Assembly: GCA_019240215.1 (NCBI GenBank)
Contig: JAFAYQ010000009.1
Location: 1-50,861, forward strand
Source: Actinomycetota bacterium
GTDB taxonomy: Bacteria > Actinomycetota > Actinomycetes > Streptosporangiales > Streptosporangiaceae
Length of the DNA stretch: 50,861 nucleotides
Direction of reading: 5' to 3'
Within the stretch, counting starts at the first letter, position 1, and every line of letters begins with the position of its first letter. This document shows, in pieces, positions 6,899-15,275 of the stretch. The position numbers and the translations under genes are program-made. Under the pieces are notes generated by a model that worked only from the letters and a program-made list of their open reading frames with translations, searched no databases and was not told the origin of the DNA.

Positions 6899-8356
6899 TC
6901 ACTGCTGGTTGGCGAGGATCGAGTTGACTTGCGAGGAGAAGGTGCCGAGAAGCTGCTTGAGGTTGGCGTTGCGCTCGGTGAGGACGGCCGCCATTACCTT
7001 GTCGCCCTGGGCGTAGATGGCCTGGGCCTGCGGCGGCTCGATCTCGTTCTTCATGTTCGGGGCCGCGCTCAGGTAGGGCGCGAAGTTCGACACCGGGATG
7101 GTGGCGTTGCTGTCCTCGTCGGAGGTGGTGCTCTGGGCGACCGCGGTGCCCGCGGTCCAGATGTTCGGCTCGGGCAGGCCGACCGGCTGGCCGGCCGCCT
7201 TGGCGCGGGCGAAGTTGAACTGACCGGCGCCGGGGGTGAGGAACTCGAAGTTGAGGAATTTGATCCCGGCCTCGATCTGGGCGGGGGTGTCCTTCTTGCT
7301 GAACATGTAGCCGTCGCCGCCGAGCAGGGTGCCGCCGTTGCCGGGCATCGGTCCCTCGGCCAGATTGCTGTAGGCCGACCCGTACTCCTGGTGGATGTAG
7401 GTGACGTTGTCGGGGGCGGCCACGTACATGCCGAGCTTGCCCGCGCCCATCAGCTGCGGCAGGTCGTTGTACTGGAGCAGCTGCTTGGACCCCATCGAGT
7501 TGTCGGTCCAGCGCATGGCCTGCAGGTTCTGCAGCACCTGCAGCCCCGTAGCGTTGTCGAAGGCGGCTTTCTGCCCGCTGACCATGGTGCCGCCGAGCGA
7601 GTACATCTCGGCCGTGAAGTGCCAGCCGCCGACGTTGGCGGCGCTGTAGTCGCCGTAGCCGACGATGCCGCCGCCGAGCGCGCTGATCTTCTTGGCGTCG
7701 GCCCGCACCTGCGCCCAGGTGGTGGGCGGCTGGCTCGGGTTCAGGCCCGCCCGCTGGAACAGCTGCTTGTTGTAGAGCAGCCCGAGCGTGTAGTTCGAGA
7801 CCGGGATGCCGTACAGGGCCCCGCTGGCGCTGTCGCCCTGGCGGTACAGGTTGACCAGGTCGGTCTGCAGGTTGCCGAGGTTCTTGATCTGGCCGCTGTA
7901 CTTGCTGATGTCGGCCGCCTGGCCGGAGCTGACGACGTTGGCAGCGTCGGTGAAGTACGTGTAGAAGACGTTGTCGAGCTTGCCGCTGGCCAGCTTGGCG
8001 TCGAACGTCGCCGGGTCGTCGCACGGGTTGGTGTCGTCGCCGGTCACGGTGATGCTGGGGTTGGCCTTCTCGAACGCCTGGATGTCGTCGACGAAGAACT
8101 TGCGCTGGGCCGCCTGGGTCTTGGGCGGTTCGCAGCCGACCGTGATCGTGACGTGGCCGCCCGAGCTGGACGACGTGCCGCTGCCGCTGCTGCCGCCGGA
8201 GCTGCAGGCCGCGACGGCGACGGCTCCGAGGACGGCCAGCCCGGCCATCATGGCGTGGCGGCGTCCGTGGCTAAGGCTGGGGCTGGGCAGCGCGGCGCGG
8301 GGTCGACGGCCGGTCCCGCGGCCTGGCCCGGCCGGGCTGTTGCCGATTTCTGTCAT
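6899..8356 (-). CDS. Extracellular sugar-binding lipoprotein of the ABC transporter
   Basis: A 485-aa family 1 solute-binding protein (MalE/UgpB-like). A twin-arginine-flavoured n-region (HGRRH) precedes a hydrophobic stretch and the lipobox AVAAC, with the acylated Cys near residue 51, followed by a Ser/Gly-rich linker. Mature features include QAFEKANPSITV, WHFTAEMYSLGG, GDGYMFSKKD and GIKFLNFEF. ATG 8356 is preferred over GTG 8362 because an AGAAGG ribosome-binding site sits 5 bases before the ATG and overlaps the GTG. It is the first gene of the uptake operon, downstream of an AT-rich operator-like region. Confidence 0.93.
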   Translation of the reverse strand: MTEIGNSPAGPGRGTGRRPRAALPSPSLSHGRRHAMMAGLAVLGAVAVAACSSGGSSGSGTSSSSGGHVTITVGCEPPKTQAAQRKFFVDDIQAFEKANPSITVTGDDTNPCDDPATFDAKLASGKLDNVFYTYFTDAANVVSSGQAADISKYSGQIKNLGNLQTDLVNLYRQGDSASGALYGIPVSNYTLGLLYNKQLFQRAGLNPSQPPTTWAQVRADAKKISALGGGIVGYGDYSAANVGGWHFTAEMYSLGGTMVSGQKAAFDNATGLQVLQNLQAMRWTDNSMGSKQLLQYNDLPQLMGAGKLGMYVAAPDNVTYIHQEYGSAYSNLAEGPMPGNGGTLLGGDGYMFSKKDTPAQIEAGIKFLNFEFLTPGAGQFNFARAKAAGQPVGLPEPNIWTAGTAVAQSTTSDEDSNATIPVSNFAPYLSAAPNMKNEIEPPQAQAIYAQGDKVMAAVLTERNANLKQLLGTFSSQVNSILANQQ

Positions 8357-8583
8357 GGGCACCTTCTACGTTGATGGGCCTGCCTGGGTGGCGCTGACGC
8401 TACATGCGCCTCCAGATCAACGCAATATATGAATAAGATTTTGCAAAATAACGACATAGTAAAGAAGGAAGTAACCGCAGGTTGGAGGGTGAGCGGGCTT
8501 GGTGGTCCGTGGTGCGGCGTTATGTCCGTATCGCGGCAGGGTGGGCCGGCCCGGTGACTGAGACCGGCGGCCGGGGCGGGGGC
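8357..8583. promoter_or_regulatory. Promoter/operator region of the sugar uptake operon
   Basis: Between the binding-protein start and the lacI stop. On the minus strand a TATATT -10 candidate (8424-8429) is preceded by TTATTT at 16-base spacing. A perfect 12-base palindrome ATTTTGCAAAAT lies at 8438-8449, between the two boxes, where a bound repressor would block RNA polymerase. A weak GC hairpin (CCGGT/ACCGG around 8551-8566) follows the lacI stop and may help terminate that gene. No ORF is credible here. Confidence 0.65.
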
Positions 8584-9579
8584 TCAGGCCACGCGGGCGG
8601 TGGAGCCGCGGACGACCAGCTCGGGCTCGAAGAGGAGCTCTTCGGGGGCGACCGGGACGCCTTCGATCTGATTGACCAGCATGGTGACCACGGCCCGGCC
8701 CATGGCCTCGATCGGCTGGCGGACGGTCGTCAGCGGCGGAGCGGTGCAGGTCATCAGGGCCGAGTCGTCGAAACCGACCACCGACAGGTCGTCGGGGACG
8801 GCCAGGCCGGCCCGGCGGGCGGCCCGGACCGCGCCCAGCGCCAGCTGGTCCGAGGCGCAGATGATGCCGGTGACGCCGGTCTCGATCAGCCGGGTGCCGG
8901 CCGCGTGGCCGCCCTCGATGCTGAACAGGGCGTGCTCGACGCCGACCTCGACGCCGGCCCGCTCGCCCTCGGCCCGCAGGGTGGCGAGCTTGCGGCGGCT
9001 GGGCATGTGGTCGGCGGGGCCCATGATGGCGCCGATACGGGTGTGGCCGAGCGACCACAGGTGGCCGAACGCCTGCTCGCTGGCCACCACGTCGTCGGTC
9101 GACACCCGGGGGAAGCCGAGCTGGTCGACGGCCGCATTGACCAGCATGACCGGCACGCCACGGTCGTGCAGCAGCCGGTAGTGGTCGTGCGGTGAGTCGT
9201 CCTCGGCGAAGTGGCCGCCCGCGAACACCACCCCGGAGACCTGCTGCTGGATCAGCATGTTGACGTAGGCCGCCTCGGACAGGCCGCCGGCCGTGCGGGT
9301 GCACAGCACCGGCGTGAAACCTTGCTGCGCGAGGCCGCCGCCGACCACCTCGGCCAGGGCCGGGAAGATCGGGTTCTCCAGCTCCGGCAGCACCAGCCCG
9401 ACCAGCCGGGCGCGGTCACCCCGCAACTGGGTCGGGCGCTCGTAACCGAGCACGTCAAGGGCGGTCAGCACCGCCGCCCGGGTTGATTCGGACACGCCCG
9501 GGCGGCCGTTCAGGACGCGAGACACGGTGGCCTCGCTCACCCCCGCCTTGCGGGCTACGTCACCCAGCCTCTGCGCCAT
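8584..9579 (-). CDS. LacI-family transcriptional regulator
   Basis: A 331-aa repressor with an N-terminal LacI helix-turn-helix (RLGDVARKAGVSEATVSRVLNGRPGVSE) and hinge, then a periplasmic-binding-protein-like effector domain (GLVLPELENPIFPALAEVVG, GVVFAGGHF, GIICASDQLALGAVRAARRAG, SVVGFDDSALM, LTTVRQPIEAMG). ATG 9579 is the only sensible start. TAAGCT on the minus strand (9586-9591) ends 6 bases before it, suggesting a leaderless transcript. It stands directly upstream of the ABC/GH13 operon in the same orientation, so it most likely represses that operon and itself. The inducing sugar is unknown. Confidence 0.94.
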   Translation of the reverse strand: MAQRLGDVARKAGVSEATVSRVLNGRPGVSESTRAAVLTALDVLGYERPTQLRGDRARLVGLVLPELENPIFPALAEVVGGGLAQQGFTPVLCTRTAGGLSEAAYVNMLIQQQVSGVVFAGGHFAEDDSPHDHYRLLHDRGVPVMLVNAAVDQLGFPRVSTDDVVASEQAFGHLWSLGHTRIGAIMGPADHMPSRRKLATLRAEGERAGVEVGVEHALFSIEGGHAAGTRLIETGVTGIICASDQLALGAVRAARRAGLAVPDDLSVVGFDDSALMTCTAPPLTTVRQPIEAMGRAVVTMLVNQIEGVPVAPEELLFEPELVVRGSTARVA

Positions 9580-9580
9580 G

Positions 9581-9620
9581 CTGCAAGCTTACGGCAAAGA
9601 TCGTCATTTTCTTGCAGGAA
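9581..9620. promoter_or_regulatory. Candidate autoregulatory operators of the LacI-family gene
   Basis: CTGCAAG (9581-9587) and CTTGCAG (9611-9617) are inverted copies. The second lies in a 12-base near-palindrome TTCTTGCAGGAA (9609-9620); the first overlaps the -10 TAAGCT of the regulator. The TTGCA core is shared with the palindrome at 8438-8449. From memory, CTTGCAG motifs are known at Streptomyces maltose and amylase promoters controlled by LacI-type regulators. Confidence 0.6.
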
Positions 9621-9659
9621 TTTCCGGCGCAGCGCTCGCCAGAGTGGCGGCGGCCGGGC

Positions 9660-11459
9660 TCAGGAGTCGCGTTCGCGGGCGGCCAGGTCGAGGAGCTCTT
9701 CGGCGTGGGCGCGGCCGAATTCGGAGTCTTCCAGGCCGGCCAGCATCCGGGACAGCTCGCGGACCCGGCCGTCCTGATCCAGGCGGCTCACGCCGCTGCT
9801 GGTGACCAGGCCGTCGTTGGCCTTCATGACCACCAGGTGATTGTCGGCGAACGCCGCCACCTGGGGCAGGTGGGTGACCACGATGACCTGAGCGAGCCGG
9901 GCCAGGCGGGCCAGGCGGCGGCCGATCTCGACCGCCGCTTTACCGCCGACCCCGGCGTCGACCTCGTCGAACACGAACGTCGGGACCGGGTCGGCCCCGG
10001 CGAACACCACCTCGATGGCCAGCATGACCCGGGACAGCTCACCGCCGGACGCACCCTTGTTCAGCGGCAGCGGCGGGGCGCCGGGGTGGGCGGCCAGCCG
10101 GATCTCCACGTCGTCGGCGCCGTGCGGGCCAGGCTCATCCAGCGGGCGGACCACCGCGACCAGGCTGGCGTGCGGCATCGCCAGCGCGGTCAGCTCGGCG
10201 GTCACGTCGCCGCCGAAGCGCTCGGCCGCGTCCTGGCGCAAGCTGGTGAGCTGGCCGGCCAATTCGCCGACGCGGGCGGCCAGCTGGTCGGTCTCCTCGG
10301 CCAGGCCGGCGATCCGGTCGTCGTCGCCCTCCAGCTCCAGCAGCCGCGCGGCGGCGGGCTTGGTCCAGGCCACCACCGTGGCCAGGTCCCCGGCCGGGTC
10401 GATCGCGGCCGGGTCGATGCCGTCGGCGCTGGCCGGGGATGCGGCCAGCACGGTGGCCAGCTCGGTGGCGGCCCGCGGGCCGTAGGTGCGGACCAGCCGG
10501 GCCAGCGCCGCCCGCCGTTCCTGGACGGCGGCCAGCCGGGCCGGGTCGGCGTCCAGTGCCTCGGTATAGGAGGCGAGCTCCCCGGCCACGTCGGCCAGCA
10601 GGTAGGACGCCTCCGACAGCCGGTCGGCCAGGCTGGCCAGAGCCGGGTCGTGCTGGCGGACCGCCTCGAGCTCCTGGCGGGCCCCGCCGACCAGGGCGGT
10701 GGCGTCCGGGCGCTCGTAGGCGCCGGCCGACGGGTCGCCGAGCAGCGCCTCGTGGGCGGCAGTAGCGGCCGCCCGCAGCGCCTCGGCGTTGCTGAGCCGC
10801 TCCTCCTCGGCCCGCAGCTGGACGTCCTCGTCGGTGGCCGGGTCGGCCGCCTCGATCTCGGTCAGCGCCTGGCGCAGGCCCTCGGCTTCGGCGATGCGTT
10901 CGCGCGCCTGCTCGGTCAGCTCGGTCAGCTCGGCCAGGGTGTCCCGGTGCCGCTGGTAGACGGCCTGATAATCGGCCAGCACCTGGGCCAGCCCGGGACC
11001 CGCGTAGGCGTCGAGCGCCTCGCGCTGGCGGCCCGCCCGCAGCAGCTGCTGCTGGTCGGACTGGCCGTGCACCGCGACCAGGTCGTCGGCCAGGTAGGTG
11101 AGCAGTGAGACCGGGACCGAGCGGCCGCCCGCGTGCGCCCGTGACCGGCCCTCGGCCGACACCGAGCGGTTGATGACCAGTGCCCCGCCGTCGTCGTCGA
11201 GCTCACCACCGGCCTCGTCGACCTGGCGGGCGACCTTGCCGTCGGGGTCGATGGTCAGCCGGCCCTCGACCACGGCGCGCTGGGCGCCGGGCCGGACCCG
11301 GGCCGGGTCCGCGCGGCCACCGAACAGCAGGCCGAGCCCCGTCACCACCATCGTCTTGCCGGCGCCGGTCTCGCCGGTGACCACGGTGAAGCCCGGGGAA
11401 AGTTCAAGCGTCGCGTCGTCGATGACCCCGAGCCCGGTGATCCGGACTTCCTCTAGCAT
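9660..11459 (-). CDS. recN: DNA repair protein RecN
   Basis: A 599-aa SMC-like ATPase. Walker A is GETGAGKTM near residue 30. A long Ala/Glu/Leu-rich coiled-coil middle carries the Arg/Glu segments, followed by the signature ASGGELSRVMLAIE, the Walker B segment FVFDEVDAGVGGKAA and the H-loop VTHLPQVAAFADNH. It works with RecA in double-strand break repair. The ATG at 11459 (MLEEVRITGLG) starts 5 bases after the NAD kinase stop. The same frame stays open much further upstream, but that part is antisense shadow of the kinase gene. The recN / NAD kinase / tlyA order is conserved in actinobacteria. Confidence 0.95.
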   Translation of the reverse strand: MLEEVRITGLGVIDDATLELSPGFTVVTGETGAGKTMVVTGLGLLFGGRADPARVRPGAQRAVVEGRLTIDPDGKVARQVDEAGGELDDDGGALVINRSVSAEGRSRAHAGGRSVPVSLLTYLADDLVAVHGQSDQQQLLRAGRQREALDAYAGPGLAQVLADYQAVYQRHRDTLAELTELTEQARERIAEAEGLRQALTEIEAADPATDEDVQLRAEEERLSNAEALRAAATAAHEALLGDPSAGAYERPDATALVGGARQELEAVRQHDPALASLADRLSEASYLLADVAGELASYTEALDADPARLAAVQERRAALARLVRTYGPRAATELATVLAASPASADGIDPAAIDPAGDLATVVAWTKPAAARLLELEGDDDRIAGLAEETDQLAARVGELAGQLTSLRQDAAERFGGDVTAELTALAMPHASLVAVVRPLDEPGPHGADDVEIRLAAHPGAPPLPLNKGASGGELSRVMLAIEVVFAGADPVPTFVFDEVDAGVGGKAAVEIGRRLARLARLAQVIVVTHLPQVAAFADNHLVVMKANDGLVTSSGVSRLDQDGRVRELSRMLAGLEDSEFGRAHAEELLDLAARERDS

Positions 11460-11464
11460 GGCGG

Positions 11465-12538
11465 TCAGCCTGTCTCCTTCGTGCTGTCCTGGTGGGGCCG
11501 GTCCTGGTCCGGATCGGGCCTGCCACCGAGCCGGCTCCCTCGCCAGCCTTTCACTGGCAGGCCGAACTTGGCCACCAGCCGGTCGGTGAACGGGGCGCCA
11601 CCATCGTCGGTGGCCGGGCCGCCGTCGGCGGTGGCGCTCACCCCGTGCAGCCGTGCCAGCCGCACCGGGAGCGCGCCGCGCCGGACCTCGACCCGGGCCC
11701 CGGGCTCCAGATCGACCATACGGCGCCCATCGCACCACATGACCGCACCGGGCGACGGCGCGCCGGCCGGTTCGGCCAGAAGATCCGGTCCGGCCGGGGC
11801 CGGCCCGCGCCCGGAACCGCCGATGACCTCGATGGCCAGCACCGAGCGGGGCGAGACGACCATCGGCCGGGCGAACAGCGCGTGCGCGCTGATCGGCACC
11901 ATCAGCAGCGCCTCGACCTCGGGCCAGACGACCGGGCCGCCGGCCGAGAACGCGTACGCGGTGGAGCCGGTCGGGGTCGCGCACACGACACCGTCGCAGC
12001 CCCACCGGGACAGCGGCCGGCCGTCGACCTCGGTCACCACCTCCAGCACCCGCTCGCGGGCCGCCTTTTCCACCGTGGCCTCGTTGAGCGCCCAGGTCAC
12101 CGAGACCGGGACGCCGTCGTAGAGCACCTGGACGTCGATCGTCATGCGCTCTTCGACCACGTAGTGGCGGGCGATCACCCGGTCGACGGTGTCGGCCAGG
12201 CCGTCGGGCTCGGCTTCGGCCAGGAAGCCCACGTGCCCGAGGTTGACCCCGATCAGCGGGGTGCCGGCCGGGCGGGCCAGCTCGGCCGCCCGCAGCAGGG
12301 TGCCGTCGCCCCCGACCACGATGACGATCTCGGCCCCCTCGGCCGCCCGCGGCCCCGGCGCCATCTCCTGCACGCCCGCGCAGGCCAGGTCGCTGGCCTC
12401 CGGGGTCAGCACCCGCACGGTCAGGCCGGCCGCGATCAGCCGGGAAACCACCTCACGAGCGCTGCGGAGGGAGTCCTTGCGCCCGGTGTGTGCCACGACC
12501 AGCGCCGTCCGTCCGGCGTTGCCGCTGCCTTCACTCAT
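11465..12538 (-). CDS. nadK: NAD kinase
   Basis: A 357-aa ATP-NAD kinase that phosphorylates NAD to NADP. The catalytic and nucleotide motif VVGGDGTLLRAAEL lies near residue 80. NLGHVGFLAEAE, the NEATVEK (NE/D) motif and TPTGSTAYAFSAGGP are all present. The ATG at 12538 (MSEGSGNAGRT) is chosen because the homologous sequence starts there; the frame continues upstream without conserved sequence. The C-terminus is longer than in short NAD kinases and low in complexity, carrying Pro/Gly/Ala and a QDRPHQD tail. It sits between tlyA and recN in one operon. Confidence 0.94.
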   Translation of the reverse strand: MSEGSGNAGRTALVVAHTGRKDSLRSAREVVSRLIAAGLTVRVLTPEASDLACAGVQEMAPGPRAAEGAEIVIVVGGDGTLLRAAELARPAGTPLIGVNLGHVGFLAEAEPDGLADTVDRVIARHYVVEERMTIDVQVLYDGVPVSVTWALNEATVEKAARERVLEVVTEVDGRPLSRWGCDGVVCATPTGSTAYAFSAGGPVVWPEVEALLMVPISAHALFARPMVVSPRSVLAIEVIGGSGRGPAPAGPDLLAEPAGAPSPGAVMWCDGRRMVDLEPGARVEVRRGALPVRLARLHGVSATADGGPATDDGGAPFTDRLVAKFGLPVKGWRGSRLGGRPDPDQDRPHQDSTKETG

Positions 12539-12590
12539 GGTTGTCGTTTGCCCTTTCACGATCTGGTCCGGTTCGGTGCGGTCCCTCCGC

Positions 12591-13433
12591 TCAGTGCGGT
12601 CCCTCCGCGATCGCTCGGTGCAGGTCTTCATCGTCCAGCGGCGGGGCACCACGCCGCAGCCAGACGAAGTACTCAACGTTGCCGGCCGGCCCGGGCAGCG
12701 GGCTGGCGGTCACGCCCAGCACTCCGAGGCCGAGTCCGGCCGCGGTCTGGGTGACCGCGGTGACCGCTTCGGCCCGCAATCCAGCATCGCGCACGACACC
12801 ACCTGCTCCGACCCGGCCCCTCCCCACTTCGAACTGCGGTTTCACCATCAGCAGGAAATCGGCCTCGGGAGCCACGCTGGCGACCAGGGCGGGCAGCACC
12901 AGCGCCAGCGAGATGAACGACAGGTCTCCGACCACCAGGTCCGGGCGCTGCCCGTCCGGGCCGGCCGCCTGCCCGGGGGTCAGCGAGCGGACGTTGACCC
13001 GGTCCCGGACCGTCACCCGCGGGTCGGTCTGCAGCGCCCAGGCCAGCTGGCCGTAGCCGACGTCGGCGGCGACGACGTGGGCGGCGCCGGCCCGCAGGAG
13101 CACGTCGGTGAAGCCGCCGGTCGACGCGCCGGCGTCCAAGGCGATTCGGCCGTTGACGTTCAGGTCGGTGAACGCGGTCAGCGCACCGGCCAGTTTGTGG
13201 GCGCCGCGGGAGACGTAGCCGGGGTCATCGTCGTCCTCGCCGACCAGGATCGGCGTGTCCCGGGTGACCTGGGTGGCGGCCTTGGCCGCGATCTCGCCGC
13301 TGACCGTGACCCGCCCGGCCGCGATCAGCTCGGCCGCCTGCTCGCGGGAGCGGGCCAGCCCGCGCCGGACCAGTTCGGCGTCCAGCCGGGCCCGTACGGC
13401 CCGGGGCGCCTTACGGGTGGTACGTCCGGTCAT
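12591..13433 (-). CDS. tlyA: TlyA-family 2'-O-ribose rRNA methyltransferase
   Basis: A 280-aa protein. An N-terminal S4-like RNA-binding domain (ARLDAELVRRGLARSREQA) precedes an FtsJ-like Rossmann fold with the SAM motif LDAGASTGGFTDVLL, the catalytic-face segment VVGDLSFISL and MVKPQFEVG. In mycobacteria TlyA methylates 16S and 23S rRNA and sets capreomycin sensitivity. ATG 13433 overlaps the stop of the 72-aa gene (ATGA). The frame is open further upstream but loses similarity. The next gene, NAD kinase, starts 52 bases downstream. Confidence 0.94.
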   Translation of the reverse strand: MTGRTTRKAPRAVRARLDAELVRRGLARSREQAAELIAAGRVTVSGEIAAKAATQVTRDTPILVGEDDDDPGYVSRGAHKLAGALTAFTDLNVNGRIALDAGASTGGFTDVLLRAGAAHVVAADVGYGQLAWALQTDPRVTVRDRVNVRSLTPGQAAGPDGQRPDLVVGDLSFISLALVLPALVASVAPEADFLLMVKPQFEVGRGRVGAGGVVRDAGLRAEAVTAVTQTAAGLGLGVLGVTASPLPGPAGNVEYFVWLRRGAPPLDDEDLHRAIAEGPH

Positions 13434-13648
13434 GACGTCCCGGCGGGGCGCCCGGTGCCCGGACTCAGCTCGCCGAGGACCTCGCGCAGGCGGTCGTGCA
13501 CCTGGCCGAGAATGGCCGGGTGCTCCTCCAGCGGTGCCTCGTCGAGCAGGCCGAGCTGGGCGACGGCCTCGTCCACCCGCTCGTCGCCGGTGCCGCTGAG
13601 GCCGGCCAGGCTGAGGCGGACGATCTCGCTGGTGCCGTCGTCGGTCAT
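13430..13648 (-). CDS. Small acidic conserved protein upstream of tlyA
   Basis: 72 aa (MTDDGTSEIVRLSLAGLSGT...), acidic and without membrane segment, Cys or signal. GGAGG lies 8 bases before the ATG, and its TGA overlaps the tlyA ATG by four bases (ATGA). Strong start signals and coupling make it a real gene. A small protein at this place is common in actinobacterial tlyA/recN clusters. No function is known to me. Confidence 0.8.
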   Translation of the reverse strand: MTDDGTSEIVRLSLAGLSGTGDERVDEAVAQLGLLDEAPLEEHPAILGQVHDRLREVLGELSPGTGRPAGTS

Positions 13649-13736
13649 GGGCTGTGCCTCCGTCTGTTGGCGCTCGTAGTGCGCTAACCTCCGCGTTGAA
13701 CGCTACCGTCCCGACGATCGTGGAAGGGAAGCCGCG

Positions 13737-14081
13737 ATGGCGACCGCCCAGGAATGCCAGGAGGCTTTCGAGAAGCTGACGGCCCGGCTCTCTGATCTGG
13801 ACCCCGGCGACCGGGACGCCTTTTTCAGCGGACGCTCGTTCTCCTGCCAGGTGCCGGACCTCGACGTCACGTTCGTGACCCGGTTCGGGCCGCAGGGAGC
13901 CGACCCGGTGCACCTGGCCGCGCCCGGCGACCCGCGGGCCGACGTGCGCCTCACCGCCAGCAGCGACACCGTGGTGGAGCTGGCCGACAACGTGTCGGCG
14001 TTCCCGCGAGCGTGGATCAGCGGCAAGGTCAAGGTGCAGGCCAGCATGCGCGACCTACTGCGGCTGCGCAAGCTGCTCTGA
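13737..14081 (+). CDS. SCP2 sterol-binding-domain protein
   Basis: A 114-aa single-domain protein of the SCP2/lipid-binding fold: DRDAFFSGRSFSCQV, DVRLTASSDTVVELADN, then AWISGKVKVQASMRDLLRLRKLL, where the GKVKV...MRDLLRLR ending is the family hallmark. It presumably binds a hydrophobic ligand in the cytosol. GGAAGGGAAG provides the ribosome-binding site, and a -10-like TACCGT is at 13704-13709. It is divergent from the tlyA cluster and its 3' end overlaps the convergent protease gene by 27 bases. Confidence 0.88.
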   Translation: MATAQECQEAFEKLTARLSDLDPGDRDAFFSGRSFSCQVPDLDVTFVTRFGPQGADPVHLAAPGDPRADVRLTASSDTVVELADNVSAFPRAWISGKVKVQASMRDLLRLRKLL

Positions 14082-15275
14082 CTCACGCGGACGGGTCCGG
14101 GGGCGGCGCCGGCTGTGGAGCGCCAGGCCCGCGATGAAAACCAGGAAGGCCAGCGCGAGCACGGCGGCGGTCACCAGGTAGATCGCGACGCGGAGCCCGT
14201 CGGGGTGGACAACCTGGATGGGCCCGGGGCGCGCAAACCGCGCGCTGGCGGCCAGACCGGGCGCGGCGGCCTGGGCGGGCGCGGCGGCCAGACGGCCCGC
14301 CGCGGCCAGGGCGGCGGGCGCGTTGACCTCGCCGAAGCCGGTCGCGGGACGGTAGCCGCCGGGCGGCCGGCGGGTGGTGGACGAGATCAGGGCCTGCTCG
14401 ACCTGGAACGGGGTCAGCCGCGGATACTTGGCCCGGATCAGCGTCGCCACCCCGGCCACGATCGCCGAGGCCGGGCTGGTGCCGTCGGCCTCCAGGTAGC
14501 TGCCGCCCGGCCCGGCCCCGATCACGCCCACGCCGGGGGCGGACAGCACCACCGAGGAGTTGTCCTCCGAGAACGACGCCCGGGTGCCATTCGCGCCGAC
14601 CGCGGCCACCGCGATGACGCCGGGGATGGCGGCCGGGTAACTGTAGGGCGTGTACCCGGACTGGGGCGCGCCGTCGTTGCCGGCCGCCGCCACCAGCACC
14701 ACCCCGCGGGCGGCCGCGTAGGCGAGCGCCGCCCGCAGATTCTTGGTCGGGGCAATGCTGCCGAGCGACATGTTGATCACGCGGGCGCCGTGCTGGACCG
14801 CGTAGCGGATGCCGGCGCCGACCGCGTTGTCGCTGGCCGACTCGTTGGCGAAGGCGCCGAAGCCGGGCTCGCTGTTGTCGAGGATGACCCGCACGGAAAG
14901 GATGCGAGCGGCCGGCGCGATGCCGATGATCCCGGACCGGCGCCCGGCCCCGCTGCCGTGGCCGGCGATGAGCGAAGCGATGTAGGTCCCGTGCAGGTGC
15001 GGCGGCTGGTACCCGGACGGGTCGGTCCCGGCCGTCTCGTCCGGTCCCACCGTCACCGAGCCGGCCAGGTCGGGGACGGAGGCGTCGACCCCGGTGTCGA
15101 GGACGGCCACGGTGACCCCGCTCCCCCGGGTCACCGGCCACGCGGCGGCCGCGCCGACGGCGCCGAGCTGGGGCTGTTCGGCCGCCCGGATGCTCGCCAC
15201 CGTGACCGGGCCGCCGGCGATGAGCAGCCCAGCGGCGAGCCGGGCAGCCGCCAGCAGACCGGTCAGCACGACCAC
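14055..15275 (-). CDS. Mycosin-like subtilase (S8 family), membrane-anchored
   Basis: A 406-aa exported serine protease. A hydrophobic N-terminus (TGLLAAARLAAGLLIAGG) is followed by the triad: Asp in AVLDTGVD, His in HLHGTYIASLIAG and Ser in DGTSPASAIVAG. A C-terminal transmembrane helix (VAIYLVTAAVLALAFLVFIAGLAL) is followed by a basic tail. This architecture matches the mycosins (MycP) of type VII secretion. No ESX/EccB-E/WXG100 genes are present in the window. The GTG at 15275 lies inside the end of the upstream membrane-protein gene (13-base overlap), so the two are coupled and may work together at the cell surface. Confidence 0.87.
   Translation of the reverse strand: MVVLTGLLAAARLAAGLLIAGGPVTVASIRAAEQPQLGAVGAAAAWPVTRGSGVTVAVLDTGVDASVPDLAGSVTVGPDETAGTDPSGYQPPHLHGTYIASLIAGHGSGAGRRSGIIGIAPAARILSVRVILDNSEPGFGAFANESASDNAVGAGIRYAVQHGARVINMSLGSIAPTKNLRAALAYAAARGVVLVAAAGNDGAPQSGYTPYSYPAAIPGVIAVAAVGANGTRASFSEDNSSVVLSAPGVGVIGAGPGGSYLEADGTSPASAIVAGVATLIRAKYPRLTPFQVEQALISSTTRRPPGGYRPATGFGEVNAPAALAAAGRLAAAPAQAAAPGLAASARFARPGPIQVVHPDGLRVAIYLVTAAVLALAFLVFIAGLALHSRRRPRTRPRESEQLAQPQ

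Noticed and set aside
9483..11108. 541-codon plus-strand frame
   Set aside because: It is the complement of recN and the lacI 5' end; low-complexity Gly/Arg/Gln composition from GC-rich antisense, no motif.
11460..12005. N-terminal extension of recN to 12005
   Set aside because: The recN family begins at MLEEVRITGLG; the extension lies within the NAD kinase coding region in another frame.
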